In this document: positions 22,140-34,260 of the stretch, piece after piece
How the letters are laid out: each line of letters begins with the position of its first letter
How positions within the stretch are numbered: the stretch's first letter is position 1
Source: Papaver somniferum
Taxonomy: Eukaryota; Streptophyta; Magnoliopsida; Ranunculales; Papaveraceae
Assembly: GCF_003573695.1 (NCBI RefSeq)
Contig: NW_020621936.1
Span: 14,446,001 to 14,510,000 of the forward strand
DNA length: 64,000 nucleotides
Reading direction: 5' to 3'
The notes under the pieces: generated by a model
Told to the model about the DNA's origin: nothing
What the model saw: only the letters and a program-made list of their open reading frames with translations
Database searches by the model: none
Position numbers and translations under genes: made by a program

Positions 22140-25063
22140 TCGCCATCAACATACCCACCGCGTCCACGACCACCTCGTCCACGTATACGACCACGACCAC
22201 CTTGTCCTTGTTTAATAGGTCGTTCTACGACGCCATCATCATCGTCACTATCATGTTGGGTGGTTCTTGCTTCACCATGAGAGTTGTTTATCGAAACAAC
22301 TTTCTTTCTCTTTGGATATGTCTTTTACGGCTGTTCTTCAAACCTTTTATGAGATTTTACATCTTCCAGGGCATTATATTCTGCAATATTTTCTTCATTC
22401 TCTTTAACATTTTTTCCTTTTCCTATACATTCCCGTGCTTTGTTTATCAAATGCCCGATTTGTCTTATCTTTTTCATTTAAAACAACAAAACATTCAACA
22501 AGTTATGCCATAACCATTAACATAACTATAAGGTAGTAACAATACGTATCAGGAAAACGAAAGCTTTTTCTTTGTCCTTGATTAGGGGCCTGTCATCTAC
22601 TTGTATCACATGAGTATGTGAAACGTCGAGGTACCAAGGCATGTAGCACAAGATCAACTCATCATCCGTCTCCGGCGAATGATTGCCACCAACTTCCTGT
22701 AACCAGGTCCTCCTATGATCGTCCCAATCCATAGATGCCGGATAAGGATCGTTAACAACCTCAAGATCGTTATCCGGAGATTTATGACCGTTCTTATCCA
22801 ATTTAAATTTGGGGTGTTCAGATGTTGGGATATCTTGTACTGTCACATTGTCTCCCCACTCTCGTCGGGTTGTATTTACATATCCTTTGCGATGGAACAA
22901 AGGTAAAAAATATTCTTGCTCCTTGTAACCATGGATCTTTCCTTGAGCAAATACTTTCTTGTAATGGTGAAAGACAATATCTATCGTCGTCAAGTTGTCC
23001 AGTTCCTCTTTCAACTCCAGATATTCCTTCTTTTGGGGTCGTTATATTGGTATCGGTCTCCATACTAATCACCTTCTTCCCACTGGTTGTTCAAATATGC
23101 TCTATCAACAAACTTTTTGAAGTGGAAGTATATCCATACCTGTAGAAGACAGATGGCAGAACCCCAAGAGTAATCGCGCATTTTGTGAATTGGGTCTAAC
23201 AACTGTATAGAATTGGAGTTCACACGGGCACCGGAAACATCGGTAAAGATAAAAGCTCCCAAGACATAAATGACATATGCATGGGTTGTAGCAGTGATAC
23301 GTTCCCGAGTCACCTTTTTTCCTTTATCATGAAGCTCTTGTGTTCCCATGAATTGGTCCTCCAAGCTCGAAAGATGGAAGACTCGCTTCTTCTCTTCACC
23401 CACCAGCATCTTCGACTTGGTATTCTCCTTATTTTAACCGAACACATTCTTGGTGAAGTCTAAAATCTTGTTCCTCTCAAGCTCATTCACATAGTCTTTC
23501 CCCTCACGAATTTACCCGCTACGCTTAGACCGATAATACTGCACATCGTTTGGAGTTATTGTCATTTCGCCAACCGGAAGATGAAAAGTATTTGTTTCCC
23601 CATAAAATCTCTCGGCGAAGGAAGAAACAAGAGGTTTTCCATATCCAATAACCGAATTGCTGTCTACAACCAACAACCCCGTAACATCTACTACTCGAGG
23701 ACGTTCTTGGCTTAAGAGGCCGCGTGGCATCGACGTGGTCCTAAAAAACAAAACAAATACACGAATTTCAATACACTAAACGGAAAATGCGTTGTTATCT
23801 TAAATAAAAGTTCGAGACATAGCATAAGGTTGAGATAATTACTATGGTCTTACAGATTGTTGCAGGCCAACATTCTTTGTACCCTCATAAAAACTGTTTT
23901 TCATCACCGAGTAACCCATAAGAAGGATCTCCATCGTTGCGAGGCATCATCTTCTCCTTGGGGGGAAAGTGGCTCCCTTTCTTCTTTGGTGGTCCACTTG
24001 GAGCTTTTCCTTTACCTTTGGTGGTCTCTTTGGAGCCTTCTAGTAATTGTTGTTATTGAGTTTCATTGACTTATTATTCAGCTAGTGTGTCAGCATCAGA
24101 TTCTTCTTGTACTAGCGGCTGCACTTAAGGCGGTGCATCATTGATGTTGAACACTTTAGCTTAACCCGCCGAGTTCATACGGTGTTTAGCATCCAGGTTC
24201 TTACCGCCCTCTCGATGAGGTGGCATACTCGAAGGAGAAGCAAGATCTTGTTTCTTATTCACTCTTTTTTTGCGATTGTGTTTGCTTCCCCTTGTCGTCC
24301 CTATAGATTATGGGGATACACGATAAATAACAATCATATTAAACTATATTCAGAAATTCCAAGTACACAATCGGTGAGCCCGATATGTGCACATACACCG
24401 ATTACCAACAATGCCCAACAAAAATCAACATTTAAAAGTGCTCATATAATCCGATTTCAGGTTAAAAAGTTTATAGAAAAATGACATTCTTTGGACAAAA
24501 AATTGGTTTATGCAGACATTTACATGCACTGATTATATCCTTGTCAATTAAAAATATGAAAGGATACATAATCGGTATATGCGAACATTCACATAGCCCG
24601 ATTCCATCAACAAAAACATATTAGAAACGATTGTTTCTTTTACATAGGAATCGGTCTATGTGAGAATTAAGAAAGACCGATTATGGTTAAATATTCCTAA
24701 ACCAGAAAACACTTCCAGTACAATCGGTGGTTGTGGGCATTTAAGAACCGTTTCCAATAATAATCGATATAGCGGTACATTAACGTAAACCGATTCATGT
24801 AAACCCAGGCAACTTTGATTTAATGAAAAATCAATTTTTGAGTGAATGCATGTTGCTAAAACCTAAATTAGAGTATTGGGTTGATAGAAAAGTACCTGAT
24901 TCGAGTTATTTCTTCTGATTATAGTTCAAAAAGTGATTGATCGTCTTCCGTAACCGCTTGCGACGATGATTGTTTATGTCGAATCGATTTACGAATTCCT
25001 GAATCTTCCGAACTAGGATAATTCATGTTAGTGGCTTGCTTCACTCGTGGACGTTGCGACATT
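22140..25063 (-). pseudogene. Plant mobile domain (PMD) gene with RGG tail, decayed
   Basis: The reading runs right to left. A probable first exon starts at 25063 (MSQRPRVKQATNM). An intron full of ACCGATT motifs follows, then a basic linker (GKGKAPSGPPKKKG). PMD blocks come next: FYGETNTFHLPVGEMTITPN around 23650 and YVIYVLGAFIFTDVSGARVN ... RDYSWGSAICLLQ around 23250. The C-terminal part has MPWYLDVSH near 22610, and an RGG tail is encoded at 22240-22150 (GRGRIRGRGGRGRGG). Many in-frame stops are present and part of the PMD is deleted. PMD proteins such as Arabidopsis MAIN and MAIL1 act in the nucleus in silencing and genome stability, and PMDs are also carried by Mutator-like elements. Confidence 0.7.
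24340..24805. repeat. Cluster of ACCGATT / AATCGGT motifs
   Basis: More than ten copies occur in both orientations, often as pairs separated by about 15-20 bases (for example CAATCGGTGAGCCCGATATG). It occupies the putative first intron of the PMD pseudogene. Similar clusters are at 21530-21900 and, more sparsely, 20790-20840. Confidence 0.7.
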
Positions 25064-25388
25064 TTATAGAAGAAAAAAACGACTAATCTTTCTTTGAATC
25101 GTTGATAATCAATGATGTTGTCGTTTGAAAATGAACAAAAAATAGAGAAGAAGAATTGGTCGATGGAAGAATAAAAATGAAATTGATTTAGTTTTAGGTT
25201 TTATTATTAAGATTTGAATAGGACAGATTGATAGCATTAAGATTCATTGAAGGGTAAATTCGTAGTTTCATCCGAATCAGACACCCCTTAATACCTTTCT
25301 AGTTGGGAGCAAAATTTTGATAGACCCCAAATAATTCACCTAATCCCGGAACTAGCCAATTTTATGTAATAGTTGGCACGTTATTATA

Positions 25389-26194
25389 CTCCCTCCGTCC
25401 CAAATTAAATGAGATAGTTGGTTATAAATTTTGTCCGGTAAATAGATGAGTTATCTCTCTAATCAAGGGGATATTTCTAAAACTACCATTTTAATTGATT
25501 ATTGTTTTTATAAAAAATATGTATAATTTATAACCATGTTTTTTTTTTGATGCCAAAGATGTGAAATTTTATTAACCGGAAACTATTACATTGTCTGCCA
25601 GCAAGAAACTCTCAATAACATCAGGAGGTTTATCTAACCAAACCCTAGTAACTCTATTTCTTCTGCTGTACTTAGCTAACTTATCAGCAGGTTTATTACA
25701 TGATCTAGAAACAAAATGACATTCCCAATGAGGGATGTTTTTGAGACACTCAATGGCATCAAGAAGAATGTCTATGTTCTCCCACGATATCACAGGTGCA
25801 TGCTTAGTGATGTAGCTTTCGATTCCTTGCAGATCAGTCTCCAAAACCACATGTTTTTGTTGCATATTTCTGCTCCATTTGACAGCTTCTAAGAACGCCA
25901 GATATTCTGCATGCTCGGAGTCTTTTACTCCTGCATAGCATTTAGTTGCGCATCCCCTCCATTGCCCTGCAAAATCACGCAAAAGTTTACGTAGGTGTTT
26001 TAAAATGTTTTTTCCACGGTATAAAGTTTACGGAAAATCGTGAAATAGTTTAAGAGATAAATCATTTCTAAGTTTTACTATTTATTATTCATAAAGATAT
26101 AATTGTAGAAGATACTTAAATATATTTCTCTTTCTTCTTTGCATTAAGAATTGTGCAAACTACAACTAGCTCGTCTAATTTGAGACCCAGGGAA
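25389..26194. mobile_element. Stowaway-like MITE interrupted by an L1 tail
   Basis: The left terminus CTCCCTCCGTCCCAAATTAA and the right terminus, reverse-complemented TTCCCTGGGTCTCAAATTAG, are inverted and each is flanked by TA (25387-25388 and 26195-26196). These are the hallmarks of Tc1/mariner-type Stowaway elements. Without the LINE insert the MITE would be about 350 bp. Confidence 0.75.
25540..25990 (-). pseudogene. 5'-truncated L1 LINE: RNase H domain and poly(A) tail
   Basis: The minus-strand frame 25982-25572 encodes 136 residues of the LINE-type RNase H (RVT_3) fold: AEYLAFLEAVKW with the catalytic glutamate, LETDLQGIESYI with the aspartate, and FVSRSCNKPADKLAKYS with the conserved arginine/asparagine/aspartate stretch. 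It ends with the usual C-terminal W-containing tail (VWLDKPPDVIESFLLAD). A run of T at about 25541-25550 is the poly(A) tail in element orientation. Everything upstream of RNase H is missing, which is typical 5' truncation. The frame is intact, suggesting a fairly young insertion into the MITE. It has no function on its own. Confidence 0.85.
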
Positions 26195-26507
26195 TATATA
26201 AAAGGTTATTTTAGTAGAACATGTAATCTTGGGTTCATATTTAAATAATCCCTAAAGTGGAACATGCAACACTTTATACCCGCATACAACGTTACCAATC
26301 TCTAAACAAACAAATAAGGACCACTTCATTGATATATATATTTAGTTACTGTGACTCAATCGAGAAAATACTAATAAACTAATTCAAATTTCAATGACTC
26401 GATCAAGAAAGGAATAAACTTTCTAATGAATCATCGTCTCCTATTGCGGAGCACAAGATGTAACATTGTCATTATGTTGATCATTTTTAAAGAAGATGCT
26501 TATATAA

Positions 26508-27628
26508 CCTAGTTTAATTGGGGGCCCTAAAAAATAATTAGGGGCCTCACCCATTTTATTTGCACCAAGGGGTGTATTAAAATTTTGTGAAAATACTATT
26601 TTACCCTCTACTAAAAATAAGTCTTAAAAACCTATTAACCCTTAATCCTAAGCCCTAATTCATTTCTAGTTCTAAACGAAAAAAATCACTCCCTCCCCTC
26701 TCACCCTCTCGACTCTTCTCTTCTCCTCCATTAACGACTCTAAGGAAGAAAAAAAATCACCCGAAAAATTTCAGTTACAGTAAAAGGGTCGTCAATTCGA
26801 CAATCCTAAACCCTAACGATTTTTCATATGCATGTAGAGACCATAAAAAATCGTTAGGGTATATGATGATCAAGATAACGACCATATTTCTGGTTTTCAT
26901 GTTTTTTACCCTAGATTAGAGTCGTTAACATAATATAGAAACCTATGACGATCCTCTATGAACGATCCTTTTTTAAAAGTCAACGACCCCAAGTGAAAAA
27001 TAAACAGCCTCTTTGTCCCGAAAATTTTCAGAGTCGTCTTGGTTTAAACACACAAAATAACGACTCTTTTATGTCCATGCTAAGAGTCGTCAGGGTATAT
27101 CATATTACCCTGACGATTTTTCATAACCTGGAAAAGTTGCAGGTTTGAGTCGTCATTTTCGGTGTCAATACATTGACGACTTTCTAGAGTCGTTGGGGTA
27201 TACATCCCTCGACATTGACGACTCTTTCTCTGTGTTGTGACATACATCCAATCCATGAGAGAATTTAAGATAATCTTACCATCAACACAATCATCTTTGT
27301 TGCTTGAACCTTCCCCAACATCATTTCCCCTACTTGAATTACTCACTTCTAAAAACCCTAAATTTTCCTCTAAAACCTCCTCTTCTTCTTCTCAACTATA
27401 AAAAAAAAAAAAAAAAAATATTGATTCTAAAATCTGAGTTTAATCTAACATAATCTAACCACACTAATTAACTTAACTTAATTAAATTTTAATACTAATC
27501 ATTCAGGGACAGTTTAGCCATTTAAAAATATTTTAGTTAAGGGGTGACTCAATTTGAGTTTTAATGACCGTTTTTGTCCTCTAATGAGAGGCCCCTAATT
27601 ATTTTTTGGGGGCCCCAATTAAACTAGG
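26508..27628. mobile_element. 1.1-kb non-autonomous TIR transposon with GAGTCGT motifs
   Basis: The inverted termini are about 41 bp: CCTAGTTTAATTGGGGGCC at the left and its near-exact complement at 27610-27628, extending inward to AATTAGGGGCCTC. Each is flanked by TTATATAA (26500-26507 and 27629-27636), an 8-bp repeat that is itself palindromic. The interior has at least ten copies of GAGTCGT or ACGACTC in both orientations. A minus-strand frame (27346-27080) starts MSNSSRGNDVGEG like a first exon and may be left from a longer parent. The inner right end (CCGTTTTTGTCCTCTAATGA) resembles that of the 11-kb element (CCGTTTTTGTCTTATTAGGT), so the two are probably related. Confidence 0.75.
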
Positions 27629-27636
27629 TTATATAA

Positions 27637-28330
27637 TCAACTTTGGCAGTGTGGCACATGTCAAACTTGTACGATTTGTGCACAAGTCGTGATTAGTTGT
27701 TCACTACAGTATGTTGGATTCTTTTTTTTCTTTTTTTTATCTATCCAATAATAGAAAAAATTAGCATTAGTAGTTTAATTAGTCTTTTCTTTCTCTTAAC
27801 CTCTTTTGTTCTTAACCTTTGTCATTCATGTTTGGTGTGGAATAACATTTCATTTTTTTGATGTTCATTTGTTTAGAACTGAACCACAGTTCTAGTAGTT
27901 CATTTTACAAAATGAACTAACATTTAGCTAAATCGACAATGTGAAGATAAAGATTGAAAAATTTAAACTCTTATAATGGCATTTCTACTCACGGTTGAAA
28001 ACTCATCGTTAAATTCCAACTTGTAATTCGATGAACGTTTAATTTTGTAAGTTTTTTTTCTTTACAGACGGTAATTTTATATTGCTATAATTAATGATAC
28101 CATCTAATTTTTCATAAGAACCAACTAGCAATTTTTATGTAAAATCTCTTTGAAAAAAGATCGGACACCAAACAGAATCAATCCATGATTACGGCTGGGT
28201 GGTAAATTTCATATAGAACAAAAAAAAAATTATAAGTAATCTTATTTGTTGGATCACTTAGTTGGTATCGGCCACGCTAAAGCTGATAATAGCTTTTAGC
28301 AATCGTGGAACTAATCCCCTGGACATACAT
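27637..28330. other. AT-rich upstream region of the bZIP gene
   Basis: No gene and no clear core promoter element that I would defend. It contains short poly(A)/poly(T) runs. It may hold distal regulatory sequence for the bZIP gene, but nothing specific is visible. Confidence 0.3.
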
Positions 28331-28364
28331 ATGTGAGAGATAACTATTATCTCTGTGTTGAAAA

Positions 28365-28411
28365 AATAAGTTGGTTTCGTGTAAAAATTACACATGAAAC
28401 CAACTATTATT
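28365..28411. repeat. Foldback sequence
   Basis: AATAAGTTGGTTTCGTGTAA is followed after a few bases by its near-complement TTACACATGAAACCAACTAT. It lies next to TGGATCGAAGGGAGTA (about 28421-28436), which looks like a MITE end (GGGAGTA). This is probably a small MITE remnant about 500 bp upstream of the bZIP start codon. Confidence 0.5.
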
Positions 28412-28937
28412 CTTATTTTGGATCGAAGGGAGTACTGAACTGCAGTCTCTCATACCATTCATCATTTGACATTTATGAGTTGTATACAAGTCTCGATGGA
28501 CAAGAATATAGCAGATCATACCCATTTTTATATGAAAAACACTCTTAACAATATAATAACCGGGTCAAACCAAAAACGGAAAATAAAAGAACCAATCAAG
28601 TCGGCAGATCCGTATTCTTTTTTCCTGATTTAGTAACCTCCTAGAGGACACCTTCCAAAATATCCCCATAAACCACTTTTTAACCAAACCAAAACTACTA
28701 TTCACAAAAACCAAAACCACTAGTAGAATTAAACATCCTGGTTTCCCAACTCCGTCTTCTTCCCATAAATTCAAACCGCTCATCCGAAACTCATGCAGCC
28801 TCCCACAACAAGAGATTCGCCCAAAATTAGCTTTTCCCGGCAAATCAAGTCTCGAATCAGAAGTAAGTGAGAGAGAATTTGGTAAAGTAAGAAGAAGTGA
28901 AAGAGCAAAAAAGCCCTAGAAATAGGTGGAAATCAAA

Positions 28938-31900
28938 ATGGCGTCATCGAAGGTGATGGCAACTACGAATCCGACGAATTCGGATCTAGCACATCAAACA
29001 ACATCTACTAATACATATTCACTACAAGGTGGTGGTGGTCAGAGTAAGAATTTTGGTTCCATGAATATGGATGAGTTGTTAAGAAATTTCTGTAATGATA
29101 ACCATAATTCTACTACTACTCTTGGTGGTGGTGGTTGTGGTGATGGAGAAACCAATTTATCTCGACAAGAAAGTTTTCCAAAGACAGCTGCTGAAGTATG
29201 GCGAGAGATTACCGGCGGTGGTGATGATGACGATGTTGATCGGAAAGAAGAAAAGATGATATTTAATGAAATGACGTTAGAAGAGTATTTAGCTAAAACT
29301 GGTGCATTAGGAGAAGAGGATGTTAGAATTCCAACTGTTGTTGGACCACTTACAGGGTTTGTAGTTGATTCACCATATCCACAGGGACAAATTGAACTAG
29401 GAGGATCTATTTTAGGGTATGGAAATGGTGCTACTATGGAAGGAGGAGGAAGAGTTGTAGGAAGGGGAAAAAGAAGAGCTGTTGTTCAAGAACCTATTGA
29501 CAAAGTAGCTCAACAGAGACAGAGGAGAATGATTAAAAATAGAGAATCTGCTGCTAGGTCTAGGGAAAGGAAACAGGTTTGGATTTTGATTTTAATTTTC
29601 CCTTATTTTGTTGTTGATTCGTTTGGTTTTGTATCTAATTGAAATCTAATAAGGTTTTGGATATGGGATTCTTTGTTTGTTTCTAGGCTTACACAGTGGA
29701 GCTTGAAACTCAAGTGTCTCAATTGGTAGCAGAGAATGAACGACTTACTAAAGAACAGGTACTTACAGAAATCTATCCTGACTGTACTATTTTGTCAAGC
29801 TGAAACTTTGAAGCATTTCAAATTGTGCATGATATGAAGAAATGTTCTCTTGATTTGGCTGATTGATGTTATATTAATTGCATGCGACCGTGTTTAGTGA
29901 CTTTTCCCTCGTACCGCATGCCAAATAAGAATTCCCTGCTCCAGAGTGTTGAATGTCTAGAATCAGTACTCATATAGGTAGTTCATTGAAGGGAAGTTGA
30001 ACTGGATTAATTACTATTGACATATGTTGTCTAAACAGTGTGAATAATTTGTTTGAAGGACTGATTTCAGTTTGATTGGCCAGTTTGTCTAAATCTTTTC
30101 GTGTGTAGACTGTAGAGGCACTCTTAGTTCCAAATGGTTATACATGTGCCCTGATGTATTCAAGTGAGACAAAGTTGGTTATACTAGTTCGAAGACATGA
30201 TCAATTAAACTGATTTTTTTTATCGTTAAATACTAGAAAAGGAAGTTCAGTGGCCACGGTTCAGTTTCCCTTTGCTCCATGTTAGTTGATTTGATTGGCC
30301 CACGTTCCTGAATGTTTTTTGTGGATGCTGAATGGAGGGAAAGATGGAAACCTCCTCCAAGGTGAAATCACTTCATCATAAAATAGGAACTCTGTGAAAT
30401 AAGAAAACTGACCCTCTGTGGCTCTTACCACTTCGTTAGGACTGCATTTTTTGTGGAAGCATAATAACTCTCGATTGTAATATTTTCAACGACTGATCAC
30501 TATTTTTGCATTCATATAGCACTATATCATGTAAAATTTTGGTTTTGCGAGTGCATCACGATGGTATTAGAAGGATTAAACTCCCTTGTGTTCCTTGTTA
30601 GCATCCAAGTGACTACCCTTGATGGCTATGGTATTAGGAAATATTCTGCTTAAAAAAGCAGGCACAAAAACATTTTTAGGCTAGCCGTAGGGCACACTTT
30701 TTACACTTCAATAACTTTTGTTTAAGGCGCATGCCTTGCGGGCTTTAAAAAGTCAAAACCTGTGCCTTGATGCGCTGTTTGGATCTTTAAGCCCTTTAAC
30801 TGTAACCATACATATAAAATTGAATTATGTACATTAGTAATTAGCTATTCCTATTTATTTTTTTCTTTTGGCCGCGTGTCTAGCTTGTTTTTTTTGGCCA
30901 CATAGACACTTGCTGAAAAAAGAGGGATCAAGCTAGACACATAGCAGGAAAAAGCAAAGCTAATTATAATGTAAAGACAAGTATTTTGTTCTAGTGTTGC
31001 GAGGTCAGCCTCGAGGCTGCATTGAAGGCGCACATTTGATTGCGTTATTCTATTGCTTAAATTCTAAGAAACCTTTCGCGTTCCGCTGCCAATAGAATTT
31101 TCACTGTGTTGCCTCATCGCTTTTTTAAACCTTGATTAATTTGTATGGTTTTGGTGCTTAACTTAACAACTACCTGTTTAATATTATTGGTTCTGTTCAA
31201 TTTGAGGCACACAAAAGGTTCTAACAAGCTTACACCATTTTTCACGTTATAAATTCAAATTGCATTGTCATTCAACTGCAATAATCTTTTGGAATCTAGA
31301 GTCAGAGAAAGTTACTAACTGGACTTTCGAGCTCTTTCCTGTGCGATTCAATTATAGAGCAAGTAATCAGATAGTACTTTCTGCTTGTTGTTAAGCAGTT
31401 TTTTCACTCTATCGAGCTAGGAAAATCCTTATATTTGGACCAGTTATGTAGCATCCAATTTTCTTATGGCCATAATCGTGTATGGAAGTTAGGCGTTAAA
31501 ACAATATACCATGAAAGTCATACTATTGGTTTTAAAAAATAAAATATGATGTGTTAGGAAGATTAGATATATCAGATGATGGTGTTAATGCATGACTCTG
31601 ACCTGTAATATGGGTAAAGTTAGTCCTTGTAGATAGTTTGGCTTACATGACATGTGCCTTTACAGTCTTGTGTATTTTGCACATCATTTTCTTGTGACGC
31701 ACCAATACAGTAATCTCTAGGTAGACATATGAACAGCATTTTCAGGTCGACCAAATGGACCAAGAAGTGAGCCTAAGCAAGGTCCAACTCATTTGTGGAC
31801 TTACACGCCCTATACATCTGCCTTGTCCAGGACGGCTTCCCGTAGTTCCTCATGGGCCCCACTTCGGTCTGTTTCTTGCTCCATTGGTTCGGTTTGGGAA

Positions 31901-34260
31901 ACATAGCTCTGATAGAATCAAGACATATGGGAATAGCTTACGATTTGTCAGTCCTCCATAGGGATTGCCCGCTTACTTGGTATTGAAGTGTAACCAGTGC
32001 CACGTTTACTCTCCTAGGCGTAGCTTCTGTAGCTTTAGTCTTTTATGAATCGATTTAATGTCCTTTAAGGACTATTAATTGTAGAAAACATTGTGTATCT
32101 GCAGGGCAATACATGTACATTTACTTACTCGAAGCATGCATCACTTTAGTGTTCAATTTTATTTTAATTCTTTAACTGTTGGTTCTTAATTTTCCTTCAT
32201 ATACTCTGATAAATTTTCTAACTAACCAGAAGTTTAAAATTGCAGAAGGAGCGGAACAGGGAAAGGTACATGCAGGTATGCGTTTGAACATATTAGTATC
32301 GTTTTATTTTCTCACTATAAAATGGTTAGGTTTCCTCATAAAAATAAATTTTGGCTGATGAATTGTAGATACATTAAGGATCTCTTCCTGCGTATTTTAT
32401 CTGTTCAAGTTGCAATATATGTTTTTGGGTTTTAATAGTATTATTTTAATCATTCTGAAACTATAATTGTCGTTATGTCTTGTTGATGATGTGTCCTCCT
32501 TTCATCTTATCTCTGTATTCTGATTTCTTAATTATTCTACATACGTGGCTCATGGTATATTGATTTTGCTTCTGTGCACTCTTAGTATTGCTTATATTTA
32601 GTGTCATTTAGGTGATGGATTTCATAACAATTCTAGCTGCATATTCTAGCTGCGATGGATTTAATGTAAGATCAGTTGCTAACCAGTAAAGTTCTTGTTA
32701 GTATTTAAAGAGGTTAATAAGATGAGGGTTTTTGTTTAAGATAAGTGATTCTAAGAGTATAAGCTTTTTTTTTTTTTTTTGATTGAAAAAGCGCTTAAAC
32801 TATAGTGGTCAAAGCAGATGTCATAGAATTTGATCAACAAATAGTACTATGATTGACAAGATATTATCTTTGGATTTTAAGTGCGATAGGCATCATGGTC
32901 CATGAGTGAGATTGTACAGCTATAGTGTGCAATCCTGCAAAAGAAATTGGTAGATGAAAAAAATCTCAGTAATGGGTGCAATGATGTTGTATTGAGAACA
33001 CTAAAGGGTAGTCGACGACAATTTTACACTTCACCCTAGTTCCGTAGGCAAATTAGGTTACTGAAAGTTTGTGCATTGCATTTGTGCAAGTCTTAAATTA
33101 GAAGTCTTCAGGAAATTCCAGCATTCTTTTTACAAGTGGTTCTTCCTTTGGAAAAATATATGGAAGATAAGATGCAGGTAATGGAAGGAATTCTTGTGCT
33201 AGAGAAGTGTTTTTGGATTTTACCATAATTATTTTAGGTAGTTATTATATTTTTCTAAGTTAACCCTCATTGTTTCTTATATACGAATTATTGACAAGAT
33301 TAGAAGAGACTAATAATTTTGAAGAATTACAATTATGGGAATTATGTTATTTTATCTAAAGCAGTTTTCTTTCTTTTGGGGTAACCTGTCAAGTACAAAG
33401 TTACATCTTAGCTAGAGACTGTGGTTTGCTGACCCAAGTTTTCTAGGATATGATCTAGCAGAATCTACTGTTAAAGCCATAACCGCAAATAGTATTCATG
33501 AACGATTGTTAGTCGTTAAATAGTCAACTATTGTGGTTATAGTCATATTTAGAATATCATAAAAATCCACTTTCACCCCTGGACATCATGACATGTAATG
33601 GTAGCTATAATCTCATTCACCTTCTGAAATTTAGCTCTAGAAGACAAAAACACTACTTTTTGAAGATGGGGTTAAAACTGTATCAAAGAATTCAAGAAGC
33701 AGGAGCTGGGAAGCTAGGGATCACATACAGAGGTCTTTAGTATCGTGGACAGAGAAGCTGGAGATGGAGTGTGTTCTGATAGTATATCCGTTTTATAGGA
33801 AGATTGTTTTTGCTTTCATGGATACATTTCTTAGTAAATGATGCATTCACCTTTTCTTTTTATAAATCCCAAGATTCTTCATTTCCGTATTATCTTTTTT
33901 ATGATAATTTGACTTTTTGACTGATACTCGCATAAGAATGTTGTCAGCATGTTTTACTGTGTGTAGATTTGCTTTCTGTTATAGAAAATATTCATTGACT
34001 CATTAACGAGCTTTTTAATGCAGCTCATGGAAACTCGGATCCCAGTTGAAGAAAAACAAAGGCCACAACCTGTGTTTGTGCTTTCAAAGTGGAATAGTTC
34101 CAACACGCCCATGGGAAATCTGTACCCAGTTGAAGAGAAGCCAAGACCACAACTGGTGTTTGAGCCTTCAAAGCGGGATCTTTTCAACGCTCCCACACCT
34201 TATTGCTTATTCAGGGGCAGGAAAAAGGATCTTCGAAGGACTAATTCTATGGAGTGGTAG
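28938..34260 (+). CDS. Group-A bZIP transcription factor (GBF4/ABI5-like), four exons
   Basis: Exons are 28938-29576, 29687-29758, 32246-32275 and 34024-34260, with GT-AG introns and frame kept, giving about 325 residues. The start is the ATG at 28938 (MASSKVMATTN, close to Arabidopsis GBF4). In order there are: a serine/glycine-rich N-terminus, the group-A motifs SMNMDELLRNFC (about residue 40), LSRQESFPKTAAEVWREI (about 75) and MTLEEYLAKTGALGEED (about 108), a basic region KNRESAARSRERKQ (about 200-213), then a short leucine zipper split by introns 1-3. The family C-terminus is IPVEEK.RP ... RRTNSMEW. Such factors act in the nucleus on ABRE/G-box sites in abscisic-acid and stress responses. 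DNA-contacting N and R residues are intact. Unusual features are a 28-codon duplication in exon 4 and very long introns 2 and 3. Function is inferred from family. Confidence 0.9.
29759..32245 (+). other. Intron 2 of the bZIP gene (2.5 kb)
   Basis: GT at 29759 and AG at 32244-32245 fit the family exon junctions. Around 30655-31130 it contains words such as GCCTTGATGCGCTGTTTGG, GGCGCATGCCTTGCGG and AGGCGCACATTTGATTGCG, which look like a decayed repeat. No coding exon could be placed inside. Confidence 0.6.
34041..34208 (+). repeat. 84-bp tandem duplication inside bZIP exon 4
   Basis: Both units begin CCCAGTTGAAGA (34041 and 34125), are exactly 84 bp (28 codons) apart, and are about 70% identical by eye. 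They encode two copies of the PVEEK.RPQ.VF..SK segment that relatives have once. The reading frame and the terminal RRTNSMEW are preserved. Confidence 0.8.

Larger units (their letters stand above)
20650..25345 (-). mobile_element. Decayed cargo-bearing Mutator-like element without transposase
   Basis: This region holds a SANT/trihelix-like gene and a PMD gene, both on the minus strand and in the same order as in the 42246-53316 element. It has its own short motif, ACCGATT / AATCGGT, scattered in both orientations at 20790-20840, 21530-21900 and 24370-24800. The right end (GACACCCCTTAATACC ... GACCCCAAATAATT) resembles the right end of the 11-kb element (...GCCCCAATAATAACC). No transposase and no left inverted terminus remain, so limits are approximate and the element must be non-autonomous. 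Confidence 0.6.
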
